Shown: positions 53,147 through 63,140, counted from the stretch's first letter. The stretch is 64,000 nucleotides of DNA from Lachnospiraceae bacterium (GCA_902363135.1 CABIZF010000001.1:558001-622000), one strand, 5' to 3'. Translations and numbers: made by a program. The notes: a model not told the origin generated them from the letters alone.

Positions 53147-54406
53147 ATGGAAGCATGGAAGAATACGGGGCAAAGGAGTGCAGTGTTTTTTGTCCTGGTT
53201 CTCGTGATGATTTTCGCGATGCCCGGACGGGTATCTGCGGCGTGGGAGAAGAATACGGATGGCACGTATTCGTGGTATCAGAATGGAAAATTAAAGAAAA
53301 ACAGCTGGATCAGCGGTACCTATTATGTAAATGCAAAGGGGATTCGGAGTACCGGTGTGACTAAGATCGGAAAGCGTTATTATTACTTTGGCAAGAGCGG
53401 TGCGGTGATCCGAAACAGCTGGATCCGTGCAAAAGGCAAGCTGTATTATGCGACGAAAAACGGATCTCTTGTGGTAGGATGCCGCCGTCAGATTGATGGT
53501 GCGTGGTATGCGTTTGGCAGGACCGGAGAACAGCTGAAGGGAAAGCGCACGTTCGGTGGCAGGACCTATTACTTTGGACTGAAGACCGGAAAGATGCTCG
53601 CGAATCAGTGGGTAAAAGAAAACAAGAAGTATTACTATTACGGAGAGAATGGTGCACTCGCAAAGAATTGCTGGGTCGGATGTTATTATGTCGGAAAGAC
53701 CGGCGCCCGTCTGAAAAACACGTGGAAGGATAACTGTTATCTGCTTTCGAGCGGAAAGGCGGCGACCGGACTTGTAAAAGTCAAAGGCCATACTTATTAT
53801 TTTGACCCGAAGACGTATAAGAAGCAGACCGGGACGAAGGTTACGGTAAAAGGCGTCACTTATGAGTTAAATCAGAAGGGACAGGCCAAAAAGGTATCAG
53901 GAGAGGATTCTGGCAGTTCCGGGTCTGCTGCAACGCCTCCTAAGACAAAGATTAAGGTAGAGAGTACATATTATTCCGACAGGTATGTAGATGATGAGAC
54001 ATTGCTCGCGGCTTTGATCTACTGCGAAGCAGGGAACCAGAGCTATACCGGAAAGCTCGGTGTCGGACTTGTGATTATGAACCGGATGAAAAGCTCCCGC
54101 TTTCCGTCAAAGCTGCGGGAGGTCGTTTATCAGAACCATCAGTTTGCACCGGCCAGAGATGGCGCACTGACCAGAGCCTTAAAGAAGCCGTCACTTGTGA
54201 GTGCGGACTGTAAAAAGGCGGCAGCGGAAGTCATGAACCGCCTGCAGAATTATAAAAAGGGGACGAGCACCAGACTTACCATTGGCGGAAAACAGGTCGC
54301 TTTCAGCTATCTGTATTTTATGACGCAAAACGCGTACCGCAGTCTTGGGCTTTCTGCAACCTATCGGAAGATCGGCAGCCACGTATTTTTTGCAAGGTGG
54401 GCATAA
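53147..54406 (+). CDS. Secreted cell-wall hydrolase: cell-wall-binding repeats plus SleB-like domain
   Basis: 419 residues. Signal peptide (about residues 1-31, hydrophobic core VFFVLVLVMIFA, cleavage after VSA). Residues ~33-245 hold about ten choline-binding/glucan-binding-type repeats rich in Trp, Tyr, Gly (YYVNAKG, YYYFGKSGAVI, YYFGLKTGKML). A Ser/Gly/Ala linker follows, then Hydrolase_2 (SleB/CwlJ) from about residue 285: LLAALIYCEAGNQSYTGKLGVGLVIMNRM with the catalytic Glu in YCEAGNQ. Probably remodels peptidoglycan, in vegetative growth judging from the sigma-A promoter. GTGAGGGAG precedes the ATG. Confidence 0.88.
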   Translation: MEAWKNTGQRSAVFFVLVLVMIFAMPGRVSAAWEKNTDGTYSWYQNGKLKKNSWISGTYYVNAKGIRSTGVTKIGKRYYYFGKSGAVIRNSWIRAKGKLYYATKNGSLVVGCRRQIDGAWYAFGRTGEQLKGKRTFGGRTYYFGLKTGKMLANQWVKENKKYYYYGENGALAKNCWVGCYYVGKTGARLKNTWKDNCYLLSSGKAATGLVKVKGHTYYFDPKTYKKQTGTKVTVKGVTYELNQKGQAKKVSGEDSGSSGSAATPPKTKIKVESTYYSDRYVDDETLLAALIYCEAGNQSYTGKLGVGLVIMNRMKSSRFPSKLREVVYQNHQFAPARDGALTRALKKPSLVSADCKKAAAEVMNRLQNYKKGTSTRLTIGGKQVAFSYLYFMTQNAYRSLGLSATYRKIGSHVFFARWA

Positions 54407-54407
54407 G

Positions 54408-54443
54408 CTGGGGACAAAAGGTATTTTGCCCCTATGATACATG
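54408..54443. repeat. Fragment of the MITE-like repeat after the SleB-like gene
   Basis: CTGGGGACAAAAGG-TA-TTTTGCCCC plus TATGATACATGG: inverted version of the block at 25538-25571 and related to 9134-9160. The palindromic part may act as terminator. Confidence 0.6.
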
Positions 54444-54468
54444 GAAAAGGGTAGAATCGAACATATGA

Positions 54469-54497
54469 TTGATTTTATCCTTTTTTTATGTTAAACT
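54469..54497 (+). promoter_or_regulatory. Probable promoter for ruvAB
   Basis: TTGATT (54469-54474), 17-base spacer, TAAACT (54492-54497), about 33 bases before the ruvA start. Confidence 0.55.
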
Positions 54498-54529
54498 GTT
54501 GGGCAGGTAAGTGGAATGGAGTAAATACG

Positions 54530-55144
54530 ATGATTGCATATTTAAAAGGAATAATTGTGGAAGTGACGGAGAGCCGACTGATTCTGGATGTAAATGATAT
54601 CGGTTATCTGATTTATATTTCCGGAAGGGATGCGTCGAATATGCCGGGCCGTGGGGAAGAGGTGAAGATCTATACGTACCTCAATGTAAAAGAGGATGCA
54701 ATGCAGCTGTTTGGATTTCTCTCGGAAGATGATCTGGAGATGTACCAGCTGCTTTTGAATGTCAATGGCATTGGACCGAAGGCCGCGCTTGGCGTATTGT
54801 CGGTGTTGACGCCGGATGATTTGCGGTTTGCAGTGCTCGCGGACGATGCAAAGGCGATTGCAAAGGCTCCGGGTATCGGAAATAAGACAGCCCAGAAGCT
54901 TATTCTGGAGCTGAAGGATAAGCTGAGCCTGGAGGATGCATTTGAAAAGAAGCTGGGGAAGGCGTCGGAAACAATGCCGCTTCCGGCAGACTCAGATGCG
55001 AAGACAGAGGCACTCGAGGCGCTGACTGCGCTTGGGTATTCGGCAAGCGATGCATTAAAGGCAGTGCGAAAAGCCGGGGTTACGGAGGATATGGATACAG
55101 AGACGATCCTGAAGCTTGCCCTGAAGCAGATATCGTTTTTATAG
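54530..55144 (+). CDS. ruvA: Holliday junction DNA helicase subunit RuvA
   Basis: 204 residues. OB-fold N-terminal domain (MIAYLKGIIVEVTESRLILDV), two helix-hairpin-helix motifs (LLNVNGIGPKAALGVLS, LAKAPGIGNKTAQKLILELK with small gaps) and C-terminal RuvB-binding domain. Start at 54530 has GGAG upstream; a frame from 54488 lies within the promoter. ruvB follows after 42 bases. Confidence 0.96.
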   Translation: MIAYLKGIIVEVTESRLILDVNDIGYLIYISGRDASNMPGRGEEVKIYTYLNVKEDAMQLFGFLSEDDLEMYQLLLNVNGIGPKAALGVLSVLTPDDLRFAVLADDAKAIAKAPGIGNKTAQKLILELKDKLSLEDAFEKKLGKASETMPLPADSDAKTEALEALTALGYSASDALKAVRKAGVTEDMDTETILKLALKQISFL

Positions 55145-55186
55145 CTGATTCAATGGCAAGGCAGATGGCTGTTTATGGAGTGAAAA

Positions 55187-56191
55187 ATGTCAAAGAGAAT
55201 GATCAGTACCGATGTAACGGAGGAGGATTACCGGACAGAGCCGGGGCTTCGTCCACAGAAGCTCTCAGATTATATCGGACAGGAAAAGGCGAAAAATACG
55301 CTGAAAATATTTATCGAGGCGGCAAGGCAGCGGCATGACTCTCTGGATCATGTACTGCTATACGGCCCGCCCGGACTGGGTAAGACGACGCTTGCCGGGA
55401 TTGTGGCAAATGAGATGGGCGTGAATATCAAGATCACATCCGGGCCGGCGATTGAAAAGCCAGGCGAGATGGCGGCGATTTTGAATAATTTGCAGGAGGG
55501 AGATGTCCTGTTTGTCGATGAAATCCACCGTCTGAACCGTCAGGTGGAGGAGGTTCTGTATCCGGCGATGGAGGACTTTTCGATTGATATCGTGATCGGA
55601 AAGGGGGCAGCGGCGCGTTCCATTCGACTGGATCTTCCGCATTTTACTCTAATCGGTGCGACGACACGGGCGGGCATGCTGACGGCTCCCCTTCGTGATC
55701 GGTTTGGCGTCGTACATCATCTGGAGTTTTATACCGAAAAGGAGCTGCAGACGATTGTGATACGCTCTGCGGCGGTGCTGGGTGTACAGATCGACAATCG
55801 CGGTGCGCTGGAGATCGCAAAGCGTTCCAGGGGGACGCCGCGTCTGGCCAACCGGCTTTTAAAGCGTGTCCGCGATTATGCGCAGGTGCGCTATGAGGGA
55901 CGGATTACAGCAGAGATCGCGTCAGAGGCACTGGATTTGCTGGAGGTGGACCGCCACGGACTGGATGCGACTGACCGCGCTATTCTGCTTCTGATGATTG
56001 AGAAGTTTGGAGGAGGTCCGGTCGGACTGGATACGCTTTCCGCTGCGATAGGGGAAGATTCCGGTACGATCGAGGATGTTTACGAGCCATACTTGATCAA
56101 GAACGGTTTCATTAATCGCACCCCAAAAGGGCGCGTTGCTACTGACCTGGCCTATACTCACTTGGGCAAAGTCCGCCCACAAACCGAATAA
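55187..56191 (+). CDS. ruvB: Holliday junction DNA helicase subunit RuvB
   Basis: 334-residue AAA+ motor: [15 protein letters not shown] (Walker A), FVDEIHRLN (Walker B), GATTRAG sensor, and a C-terminal winged helix ([24 protein letters not shown]). Drives branch migration with RuvA. RuvC is not adjacent, as usual in Firmicutes. Confidence 0.97.
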   Translation: MSKRMISTDVTEEDYRTEPGLRPQKLSDYIGQEKAKNTLKIFIEAARQRHDSLDHVLLYGPPGLGKTTLAGIVANEMGVNIKITSGPAIEKPGEMAAILNNLQEGDVLFVDEIHRLNRQVEEVLYPAMEDFSIDIVIGKGAAARSIRLDLPHFTLIGATTRAGMLTAPLRDRFGVVHHLEFYTEKELQTIVIRSAAVLGVQIDNRGALEIAKRSRGTPRLANRLLKRVRDYAQVRYEGRITAEIASEALDLLEVDRHGLDATDRAILLLMIEKFGGGPVGLDTLSAAIGEDSGTIEDVYEPYLIKNGFINRTPKGRVATDLAYTHLGKVRPQTE

Positions 56192-56196
56192 AAAGG

Positions 56197-56224
56197 TTGT
56201 ATTTCTCTCAAATTCGACTATAAT
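56197..56224 (+). promoter_or_regulatory. Promoter for zapA
   Basis: TTGTAT (56197-56202), 16-base spacer, TATAAT (56219-56224). The ~110-base leader has a GTTTGC-gaa-GCAAAC hairpin near 56257. Confidence 0.6.
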
Positions 56225-56343
56225 GTTCAGTATAACAGTTTTGCACAACGGATAGTTTGCGAAGCAAACGTGTCTGAGGCTTGCGCAAAACGTCCGGAAT
56301 AGAATATCTATATTCATATCACCAGAAAGGAACAGACACATTC

Positions 56344-56742
56344 ATGTCGGCCAAGAATAATACACAGGTAATTATAGCGGGAAAGATTTATACCTTAAGC
56401 GGTTATGAAAGTGAGGAGTATCTGCAGAGGGTAGCATCTTATCTGAATGGAAAGATTTCGGAGTTCCGGAATCTGGACGGGTATCACAGACTTTCACCGG
56501 AGATGCGGAGTATTCTGCTGAATCTGAATACGGCGGATGATTATTTTAAAGTAAAGAAAAAGGTGGAAGAGCTGGAGCGGGAGCTTTCCGAAAAAGATCA
56601 GGAGATTTACGAGTTTAAGCATGAAATGATCACGGCACAGATCCGGCTCGAAAATGCGGAAAAAGAGGCAAAGGCACTCGAAGAGCGAAATGCACAGCTG
56701 CAAAAGGAGCTTGTCCGGCTGGAAGCACAAAGAAACGCATAA
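56344..56742 (+). CDS. zapA: Cell division protein ZapA
   Basis: 132 residues. N-terminal ZapA globular domain (TQVIIAGKIYTLSGYESEEY, then YLQRVASYLN) and a C-terminal coiled coil rich in Glu/Lys. Promotes FtsZ bundling. Start at 56344 follows AAAGGAACAG; a longer frame from 56281 lacks a site. The U32 peptidase gene starts 84 bases later. Confidence 0.87.
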   Translation: MSAKNNTQVIIAGKIYTLSGYESEEYLQRVASYLNGKISEFRNLDGYHRLSPEMRSILLNLNTADDYFKVKKKVEELERELSEKDQEIYEFKHEMITAQIRLENAEKEAKALEERNAQLQKELVRLEAQRNA

Positions 56743-56826
56743 ATCACACGGCTGCAATTATTGACATATTCTTTTGCAGAAGAGGGTATGGCATGGCTGC
56801 AGCTTTTTCATTATCAGGAGGATAGA

Positions 56827-59259
56827 ATGGTTGAATTACTCGCACCGGCGGGCTCCTACGAGAGTCTGCGCGCGGCTGTGAATGCAGGCGCGGATGCTGT
56901 ATATATCGGAGGAAGCAGGTTCGGCGCACGTGCCTATGCGGACAATCCGGATGAGGATGCGCTGCTGGACGGAATCAGATACTGTCACTTGCATGGGAAA
57001 AAGCTGTATATGACAGTCAATACACTTCTAAAGGAGGAAGAACTGGAACAGGAGCTGTACTCCTATCTGTTTCCTTATTATCAGGCAGGGCTGGATGGGG
57101 TGATTGTGCAGGATTTTGGCGTGGTGCAGTATCTGGCAGAGCATTTTCCGAAGCTTCCGGTGCATGCGAGCACGCAAATGACGATTACCGGCTGTGACAG
57201 TGTGCGCGTACTACAGCGGCACGGCGTCACAAGGGTCGTCCCGGCACGGGAACTGTCGCTGGACGAGGTGCAGCAGATTATAGAGGAGACAGGGATCGAG
57301 GTCGAGACCTTTGTACATGGTGCGCTTTGCTATTGCTATTCCGGACAGTGCCTTTTCAGCAGCATGATCGGAGGCAGGAGCGGCAACCGGGGACGATGCG
57401 CGCAGCCATGCCGGCTTCCGTTCCGACGGGAAGACGGGGAGCGAAACATGCTTGGCAGCCAGAAATATCTTCTGAGCATGAAGGATTTGTGTACGCTTGA
57501 ATTGCTTCCGGAGATTGTCGGGGCAGGGATTGCATCCCTGAAGATTGAAGGCAGAATGAAGCGGCCGGAGTACACGGCCGGAGTCGTGAGTATTTACCGG
57601 AAGTATCTGGATCGTCTGGAACAGATGGGCGGAAAGCCAAAGCATTGGAAAGCAGATCCGGAGGATCTGCGTACACTTATGGATCTGTACAACCGCGGTG
57701 GCTTTACGGAAGGCTATTATCACCAGCACAATGGGCCGAAGATGATGTCAATGGAGCGCCCGAATCATTTCGGGACAGAGGCGGCCCGGCTGATTTTACA
57801 GAAAAAAGGCGGTGTACAGGCGCAGGCACTGGAATATCTGTATCCGGGAGATGTGCTGGAGAGTCATGATACTTCTTTCAGTATGACGGTGAAAGAAGAG
57901 ATAAAGACAGGAGGGCGTCTTGTACTTCCGAAAAGCAGCATTCGCCCAAACGGAAATGAATTGCTTTACCGCACAAAGTCGGAGCTGCTGCTGCGTAAGC
58001 TGCGGGAAGCCTATGTGGAGCAGGAGCAGAAGATAAAAATTAATGGAGTCTTAAAGATTTCTGCATGGGAACCTGCTATGCTGGAGCTGTATTGTGGTAC
58101 TGTGCGGGTGGAAGTCCGTTCCGAAGAGATCGCGCAGCCGGCGAAATCGCGTCCGGTAGATGCTGTGGCAGCCAGGAAGCAGATCGAAAAGACCGGAAAT
58201 ACGATGTGCATATTTGAACAGCTTACGGTTTCCGTGGAGGATGGTCTGTTTTTTCCGCTGCGTGCATTAAATGAATTGCGCAGGCAGGGAATCGAAGCGC
58301 TGACGGAAAAGCTGCTGGGCCATTATACAAGAGACGGGCAGCCGCAGCAGGAACGCGGGGAATTGACGCGGGCGGACGTGGGGAAAGTGTTGCCAAAGCA
58401 GAAAGGGATGCAGCTTACTGTATCTGTCCAGACATTGGATCAGCTGGAGGCAGTCGTGCGGCAGCCGGGAGAAATTGCCGGGGTGTATGTGGATCTGCTG
58501 GTAGCCGGTACCGGAAGATACCGGCTAGATGTCGGAAAGCTGCGTGCGCTTGTGCAAAGGATAAAAGAGGCAGGACTATCCTGCTGGCTGAATTTTCCGC
58601 CGGTCTTTCGTACGCAGGATCGCAGGCTGCTGGAGCTGGAGGCAATGCAGGCGCTTTTGCCGGAGTTTGACGGCTTTTTGCTCCATACATTAGATGAGCT
58701 TGGCTATGTGCAGCTGCGCGGAAGGGACGGTCAGATATGGATCGGAGATGATACTTTTTATGCATACAATGGTAAAGCATCCGGATTTCTGATTCAGGAA
58801 GGAATCGGCAGACGAACGCTTCCGGCAGAGCTGAATTTCAAAGAGCTGATGCGGCTTTGCAATGCCGGACCGGATGGAGAGACGGAGCTTGTCGTCTATG
58901 GCCGGCAGGCGCTGATGCATACAGCACAGTGTGTGACGAAGAATACTTCTGTCTGCACACAGATGCCGGAGTGTGGTTATCTAAAGGACCGGAAGAATGC
59001 AGAGTTTCCGGTCGTGAACCGGTGTGTCACCTGCTGCAATACGATCTACAATTCCGTTCCGCTGGATCTGAGCGGCTGTCGGAAGGAGATCGAGGCGCTG
59101 TCTCCGAATTATGTGCGCGCGGTGTTTACCGTGGAATCAGGAGAGGAGACTGCTGCGGTATTGGACCGGTTAAAGCAGTTGTATGTCGGCGGTCGAATGC
59201 TTTTCGCATCGGACGGACAGGACGGAACACGGGGACATTTCAGAAGAGGGGTCGAATAG
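56827..59259 (+). CDS. Peptidase U32 family protein (with DUF3656)
   Basis: 810 residues. N-terminal U32 barrel: VELLAPAGSYESLRAAVNAGADAVYIG and the diagnostic cysteine segment HGALCYCYSGQCLFSS...GRSGNRGRCAQPCR. The C-terminal half matches the DUF3656 type; a second cysteine cluster occurs near the C-terminus (CGYLK...CVTCCNT). Some relatives act in tRNA/rRNA hydroxylation (TrhP, RlhA), others were called collagenases. RNA modification is the more likely role. Start at 56827 has AGGAGG; upstream frame from 56761 has none. Confidence 0.88.
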   Translation: MVELLAPAGSYESLRAAVNAGADAVYIGGSRFGARAYADNPDEDALLDGIRYCHLHGKKLYMTVNTLLKEEELEQELYSYLFPYYQAGLDGVIVQDFGVVQYLAEHFPKLPVHASTQMTITGCDSVRVLQRHGVTRVVPARELSLDEVQQIIEETGIEVETFVHGALCYCYSGQCLFSSMIGGRSGNRGRCAQPCRLPFRREDGERNMLGSQKYLLSMKDLCTLELLPEIVGAGIASLKIEGRMKRPEYTAGVVSIYRKYLDRLEQMGGKPKHWKADPEDLRTLMDLYNRGGFTEGYYHQHNGPKMMSMERPNHFGTEAARLILQKKGGVQAQALEYLYPGDVLESHDTSFSMTVKEEIKTGGRLVLPKSSIRPNGNELLYRTKSELLLRKLREAYVEQEQKIKINGVLKISAWEPAMLELYCGTVRVEVRSEEIAQPAKSRPVDAVAARKQIEKTGNTMCIFEQLTVSVEDGLFFPLRALNELRRQGIEALTEKLLGHYTRDGQPQQERGELTRADVGKVLPKQKGMQLTVSVQTLDQLEAVVRQPGEIAGVYVDLLVAGTGRYRLDVGKLRALVQRIKEAGLSCWLNFPPVFRTQDRRLLELEAMQALLPEFDGFLLHTLDELGYVQLRGRDGQIWIGDDTFYAYNGKASGFLIQEGIGRRTLPAELNFKELMRLCNAGPDGETELVVYGRQALMHTAQCVTKNTSVCTQMPECGYLKDRKNAEFPVVNRCVTCCNTIYNSVPLDLSGCRKEIEALSPNYVRAVFTVESGEETAAVLDRLKQLYVGGRMLFASDGQDGTRGHFRRGVE

Positions 59260-59262
59260 GCT

Positions 59263-61026
59263 ATGACGAATCTTATCATACAGGTTTCGAAGTACCTGAT
59301 TATTATTTTAATGGCGCTGTATACGTTACAGTGCTATACCGTATTCGGCAAGAAGGATGAGGATGCGCGGGAATACCTGTTCCTGCGGCAGAACCTGCTG
59401 ATGTTTGCCATGCATTTTGTGGCGTTTACAGTACTGTATCTGCAGCAGACGGAGCTGACACTTTTGCTGTTTTACGGTGCGCAGGCGCTTTATCTGGCGG
59501 CAGTGCTTATCCTGTTCCGGAATCTGTATCCGCTGGCTTCCCGTCTGCTGATCAATAATATGTGTATGCTGATCTGTACCGGATTCATTATGATCACCCG
59601 CCTGGATTATGACAAGAGCATCAAGCAGTTCAAGATTGCGGTGATCTCAACAGTTGTGGCGCTGCTCATCCCGATTATCATACGAAAACTCCGGTTTATC
59701 ACAAAAATGTACTGGTTCTATACCCTTGCCGGTATCGGCCTTCTGGCGCTTGTCGCGATTGCGGCGACCGCGACCTATGGCGCAAAGCTATCATTCAGTT
59801 TCGGAGGCATTTCCATACAGCCGTCCGAATTTGTCAAGATCATTTATGTATTTGCAATTGCAGGTCTTCTGACGAATGCAAAAGATTTTAAAAAGCTTGT
59901 GATCGCGACGGCGCTGGCGGCGATCCATGTGTTGATCCTCGTTGTATCTAAGGATCTCGGAAGCGCGATGATATTCTTTGTCACGTATCTGGTAATGCTG
60001 TTCGTTTCCACCCGGAACCCGTTTCTTGTACTCACCGGGATTCTGGCCGGCTCCGGAGCGGCAGTCGGGGCTTATTTCCTGTTTTCACATATACGTGTGC
60101 GTGTGCAGGCGTGGAAGGATCCGTTCAAGGATTATCAGGGCGGTGGATATCAGATATGTCAGTCACTGTTTTCTATCAGTGCGGGAAGCTGGTTTGGAAC
60201 CGGACTGTGTCAGGGCTCACCGAACGCGATTCCGTTTGTGGAACAGGATTTCATGTTTTCTGCCATAGCAGAGGAGCTTGGCACGATCTTTGGCATCTGC
60301 CTGATCCTCGTCTGCATGAGCTGTTTTATCATGTTTGTGAATATCGCAATGCAGCTTTCGAACCGCTTTTACCGTCTGGTGGCGGTGGGTCTTGGAAGCA
60401 CCTATGCGGCACAGATTTTTCTGACGATCGGAGGCGGTATCAAGCTTATTCCGATGACGGGCGTGACGCTGCCGTTTGTGAGCTACGGTGGCAGTTCGAT
60501 GCTGAGCACACTGATCATGTTTGCAGTCGTGCAGGGACTTTACATGCTGCAGCGGGATGAAGAAAAGAAAAATCGGGAAAAACAGATAAAGGAGCAGATG
60601 GCAGCCGGGGCGGTTTATGCAAACCATGGCTATGGATATCCGAATCAGGGCTATGCGACACCGGGCTATGGAGCGGGCGGATATGGCAATTATCCGGTAA
60701 ACAGCGGGTATGGCAGCTATGACGATGGCTATGGGGCTGCTCCACCCAATGGCGGCTATAACGGATATCCGGATGCATACGGAGGCTATCCGCAGGGCGG
60801 ATACGGAGATGACGGCTACTATGACGATGACGGCTATCCGCAGGATGGATACGGCTATGATGACAGCTATGGAGACGGTCGTCCGGATAGCTATGAGAAC
60901 GGTTATGACGACGGATATTCCTATGGAAATGGCGGAGGCGATTATGAGCAGGAAGAAAACAGAACGTACAAGGACAGACAGTACGGACAGAAAAAGGGAA
61001 TCGACCGAAGGACAGGGCGCAGGTAA
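59263..61026 (+). CDS. SEDS-family peptidoglycan polymerase (FtsW/RodA/SpoVE type) with Tyr/Gly-rich tail
   Basis: 587 residues. About ten membrane segments up to residue ~425 with SEDS signatures IQPSEFVKIIYVFA, SKDLGSAMIFF, FVEQDFMFSAIAEELG and TLPFVSYGGSSML. It polymerises glycan strands with the class B PBP encoded next. Residues ~445-575 are an unusual cytoplasmic low-complexity tail of Gly, Tyr, Asp, Asn and Pro (YGYPNQGY, GYGAGGYGNY, DDGYYDDDGYPQDGY). Whether it is RodA, FtsW or SpoVE is not clear. It begins 3 bases after the U32 gene. Confidence 0.9.
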   Translation: MTNLIIQVSKYLIIILMALYTLQCYTVFGKKDEDAREYLFLRQNLLMFAMHFVAFTVLYLQQTELTLLLFYGAQALYLAAVLILFRNLYPLASRLLINNMCMLICTGFIMITRLDYDKSIKQFKIAVISTVVALLIPIIIRKLRFITKMYWFYTLAGIGLLALVAIAATATYGAKLSFSFGGISIQPSEFVKIIYVFAIAGLLTNAKDFKKLVIATALAAIHVLILVVSKDLGSAMIFFVTYLVMLFVSTRNPFLVLTGILAGSGAAVGAYFLFSHIRVRVQAWKDPFKDYQGGGYQICQSLFSISAGSWFGTGLCQGSPNAIPFVEQDFMFSAIAEELGTIFGICLILVCMSCFIMFVNIAMQLSNRFYRLVAVGLGSTYAAQIFLTIGGGIKLIPMTGVTLPFVSYGGSSMLSTLIMFAVVQGLYMLQRDEEKKNREKQIKEQMAAGAVYANHGYGYPNQGYATPGYGAGGYGNYPVNSGYGSYDDGYGAAPPNGGYNGYPDAYGGYPQGGYGDDGYYDDDGYPQDGYGYDDSYGDGRPDSYENGYDDGYSYGNGGGDYEQEENRTYKDRQYGQKKGIDRRTGRR

Positions 61027-62497
61027 AAAGGTAAAGGTGCGCGAGGTACAGTTTGACCAGGAGTCGGAGGTTCACGAAGGCAAAGGCAGAAATACGGAGC
61101 TTGGAATTGTCACTTATACGTTTGTGTTTCTGTTTCTGATGCTGGCTGGATATCTGATCTATCTGAATGTGTTTAAGGCAAAAGAACTGAATTCAAATAT
61201 GTACAATACCAAGCAGGATGCGAATATTGATAAGTACATTCGCGGGCCGATCCTCTCTGCGGATGGCAGCGTGCTTGCAGAGACGCGTGTGGGAGACGAT
61301 GGCAGTGAGACCCGTGTGTATCCTTATGCAAATACGTTTGCACATGTCATCGGCTATGCGACCAACGGAAAGGCCGGGCTGGAGGCATCGTGCAACTACG
61401 ATCTTCTTGACTCCCACGCATCCGTACTGACACAGCTAAAAGAGTCTGATAATGAAAAGCAGATGGGGGACTCTGTTATCGTGACGTTAAATGCGTCACT
61501 TCAGAATGCAGCGTATCAGGCGCTTGGCGGCTATAATGGTGCAGTGGTGGCACTGGAGCCGAAGACCGGGAAAATTCTGGCGATGGTATCCAAGCCGGAC
61601 TATGATCCGAACTCTATTGCGGAGATATGGGAGAGCGTAGTCACAGACAGCTCAAGCAGTGTATTGCTGAACCGTGCGACACAGGGATTATACCCGCCGG
61701 GATCGACATTTAAGATTCTGACGACGCTGGCGTTCATGCGGCAGCAGCCGAACGCGTATAAAACGTTCGATTTTACCTGTGATTCCAGGCTGACGGTCGG
61801 TGACATGACGATCAACTGCTACAACAACAATGCGCATGGAGAAGAGGACCTGAAGGGAGCGTTTGCCCACTCCTGTAATACGGCATTTGCAAAAATCGGT
61901 CTGAGTCTGGATAATGATGAATTTCACTCTATGTGTGAGGAATTTCTGTTTAACAAGTCATTGCCGACGGCATTGCAGCACAGTACTTCACAGTTTGTAT
62001 TGGATGGCGATTCTTCAGATGGTGAAGAGATGACGACGGCTATCGGTCAGGGCAATACGCTCGTGACACCGCTTCACATGGCATTGATTACCGCTACGGT
62101 GGCGAATGGTGGTATTATGATGAAGCCATATCTTGTGGATCACGTAGAAGCTTCAGATGGTTCAATGGTGACAAAGAACAGCCCGTCAAAATATAAACGC
62201 CTTATGACGACGGAGGAAGCGCGGATCATAACAGACTTTATGAAGGAGACGGTTGCAAGCGGAACTGCGACTGCGCTGAATGGCTATGGCTTTACAGCGG
62301 CAGGCAAGACCGGCTCGGCTGAGTACGGTGCAAACGGCACCGAGGGAACACATTCCTGGTTCGTTGGCTTCTCCAATGTGGATGATCCGGACCTGGTCGT
62401 TGCAGTTATTGCAGAGGACGGAGGTACCGGAAGTCAGACAGCAGTTCCGATTGCTGCGTCGGTATTTCAGGCATATTACAGTATCAAGCAGAGTTAG
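60944..62497 (+). CDS. Penicillin-binding protein, class B transpeptidase
   Basis: 517 residues: Lys/Arg-rich cytoplasmic N-terminus, one membrane segment (about residues 55-75), a short dimer/pedestal domain and a transpeptidase domain with Ser254-x-x-Lys257 (STFK), Ser310-Cys-Asn312 and Lys455-Thr-Gly457. The start at 60944 has GGAGG 5 bases upstream and overlaps the SEDS gene by 83 bases in another frame, so translation is probably coupled. The pedestal is short, as in PbpA of actinobacteria and clostridia. Works with the adjacent SEDS polymerase. Confidence 0.93.
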   Translation: MSRKKTERTRTDSTDRKRESTEGQGAGKKVKVREVQFDQESEVHEGKGRNTELGIVTYTFVFLFLMLAGYLIYLNVFKAKELNSNMYNTKQDANIDKYIRGPILSADGSVLAETRVGDDGSETRVYPYANTFAHVIGYATNGKAGLEASCNYDLLDSHASVLTQLKESDNEKQMGDSVIVTLNASLQNAAYQALGGYNGAVVALEPKTGKILAMVSKPDYDPNSIAEIWESVVTDSSSSVLLNRATQGLYPPGSTFKILTTLAFMRQQPNAYKTFDFTCDSRLTVGDMTINCYNNNAHGEEDLKGAFAHSCNTAFAKIGLSLDNDEFHSMCEEFLFNKSLPTALQHSTSQFVLDGDSSDGEEMTTAIGQGNTLVTPLHMALITATVANGGIMMKPYLVDHVEASDGSMVTKNSPSKYKRLMTTEEARIITDFMKETVASGTATALNGYGFTAAGKTGSAEYGANGTEGTHSWFVGFSNVDDPDLVVAVIAEDGGTGSQTAVPIAASVFQAYYSIKQS

Positions 62498-62611
62498 GAC
62501 ATCCGAAGGAATTTGAAATCTGTCCACTTTTTTCTTGCGCAAGGCAGCAAAAAGAGTTATACTGTCAGCAGTGATTTTTACAAATTCACAACGCGGACAG
62601 GGGGAATTGCA

Positions 62612-63064
62612 ATGATCGAAGCAACAAGCTGTGGCGGTGTGGTGATATTCAGGGGGAAGATACTTGTTTTGTACAAGAGCTACAAGAACAAGTACGAAGG
62701 CTGGGTTCTTCCAAAGGGAACCGTGGAAGCCGGAGAAGATTATAAGGAAACTGCCACCCGTGAGGTACTGGAGGAGACAGGAGTACGGGCGTCTATTATC
62801 AAGTACGTTGGCAAGAGCCAGTACACATTCAACGTACCGGAGGATACCGTATCAAAGGATGTACACTGGTATCTGATGATGGCGGACAGCTACTACAGCA
62901 AACCACAGCGAGAGGAGTATTTTGTCGACTCAGGATATTACAAATTCCATGAGGCGTACCATCTTCTGAAGTTTTCCAATGAGAAAATGATTTTGGAGAA
63001 AGCGTACAATGAGTATCTGAATTTGAAAAAAAATAATCTTTGGGGAAACCGAAAATACTTTTAA
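62612..63064 (+). CDS. Nudix hydrolase
   Basis: 150 residues. Nudix box from G-TVEAG-E to REVLEETG (GTVEAGEDYKETATREV, then LEETG), matching GX5EX7REUXEEXGU. The N-terminus SCGGVVIFRGKILVLYKSYKNKYEGWVLPKG resembles diadenosine-polyphosphate-type hydrolases. Start at 62612 follows ACAGGGGGA; a longer frame from 62513 lacks a site. Substrate not determined. Confidence 0.9.
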   Translation: MIEATSCGGVVIFRGKILVLYKSYKNKYEGWVLPKGTVEAGEDYKETATREVLEETGVRASIIKYVGKSQYTFNVPEDTVSKDVHWYLMMADSYYSKPQREEYFVDSGYYKFHEAYHLLKFSNEKMILEKAYNEYLNLKKNNLWGNRKYF

Positions 63065-63065
63065 C

Positions 63066-63109
63066 CACAGATGCCGGGATTCCGTTGACGCGGGATGCCG
63101 GCATCTGTG
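63066..63109 (+). terminator. Hairpin after the Nudix gene
   Basis: CACAGATGCCGG (63066-63077) with CCGGCATCTGTG (63098-63109), perfect 12 pairs, no T-run. Possibly a weak or factor-dependent terminator. Confidence 0.55.
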
Positions 63110-63140
63110 ACAATCTGGAGCGTGTTTGGAAAGGAATTCT

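Noticed and set aside
60710..60943. N-terminal extension of the PBP frame, rich in Met/Thr/Ala
   Set aside because: It is the other-frame reading of the SEDS tail repeats. The ATG at 60944 has a GGAGG site and gives a normal PBP N-terminus.
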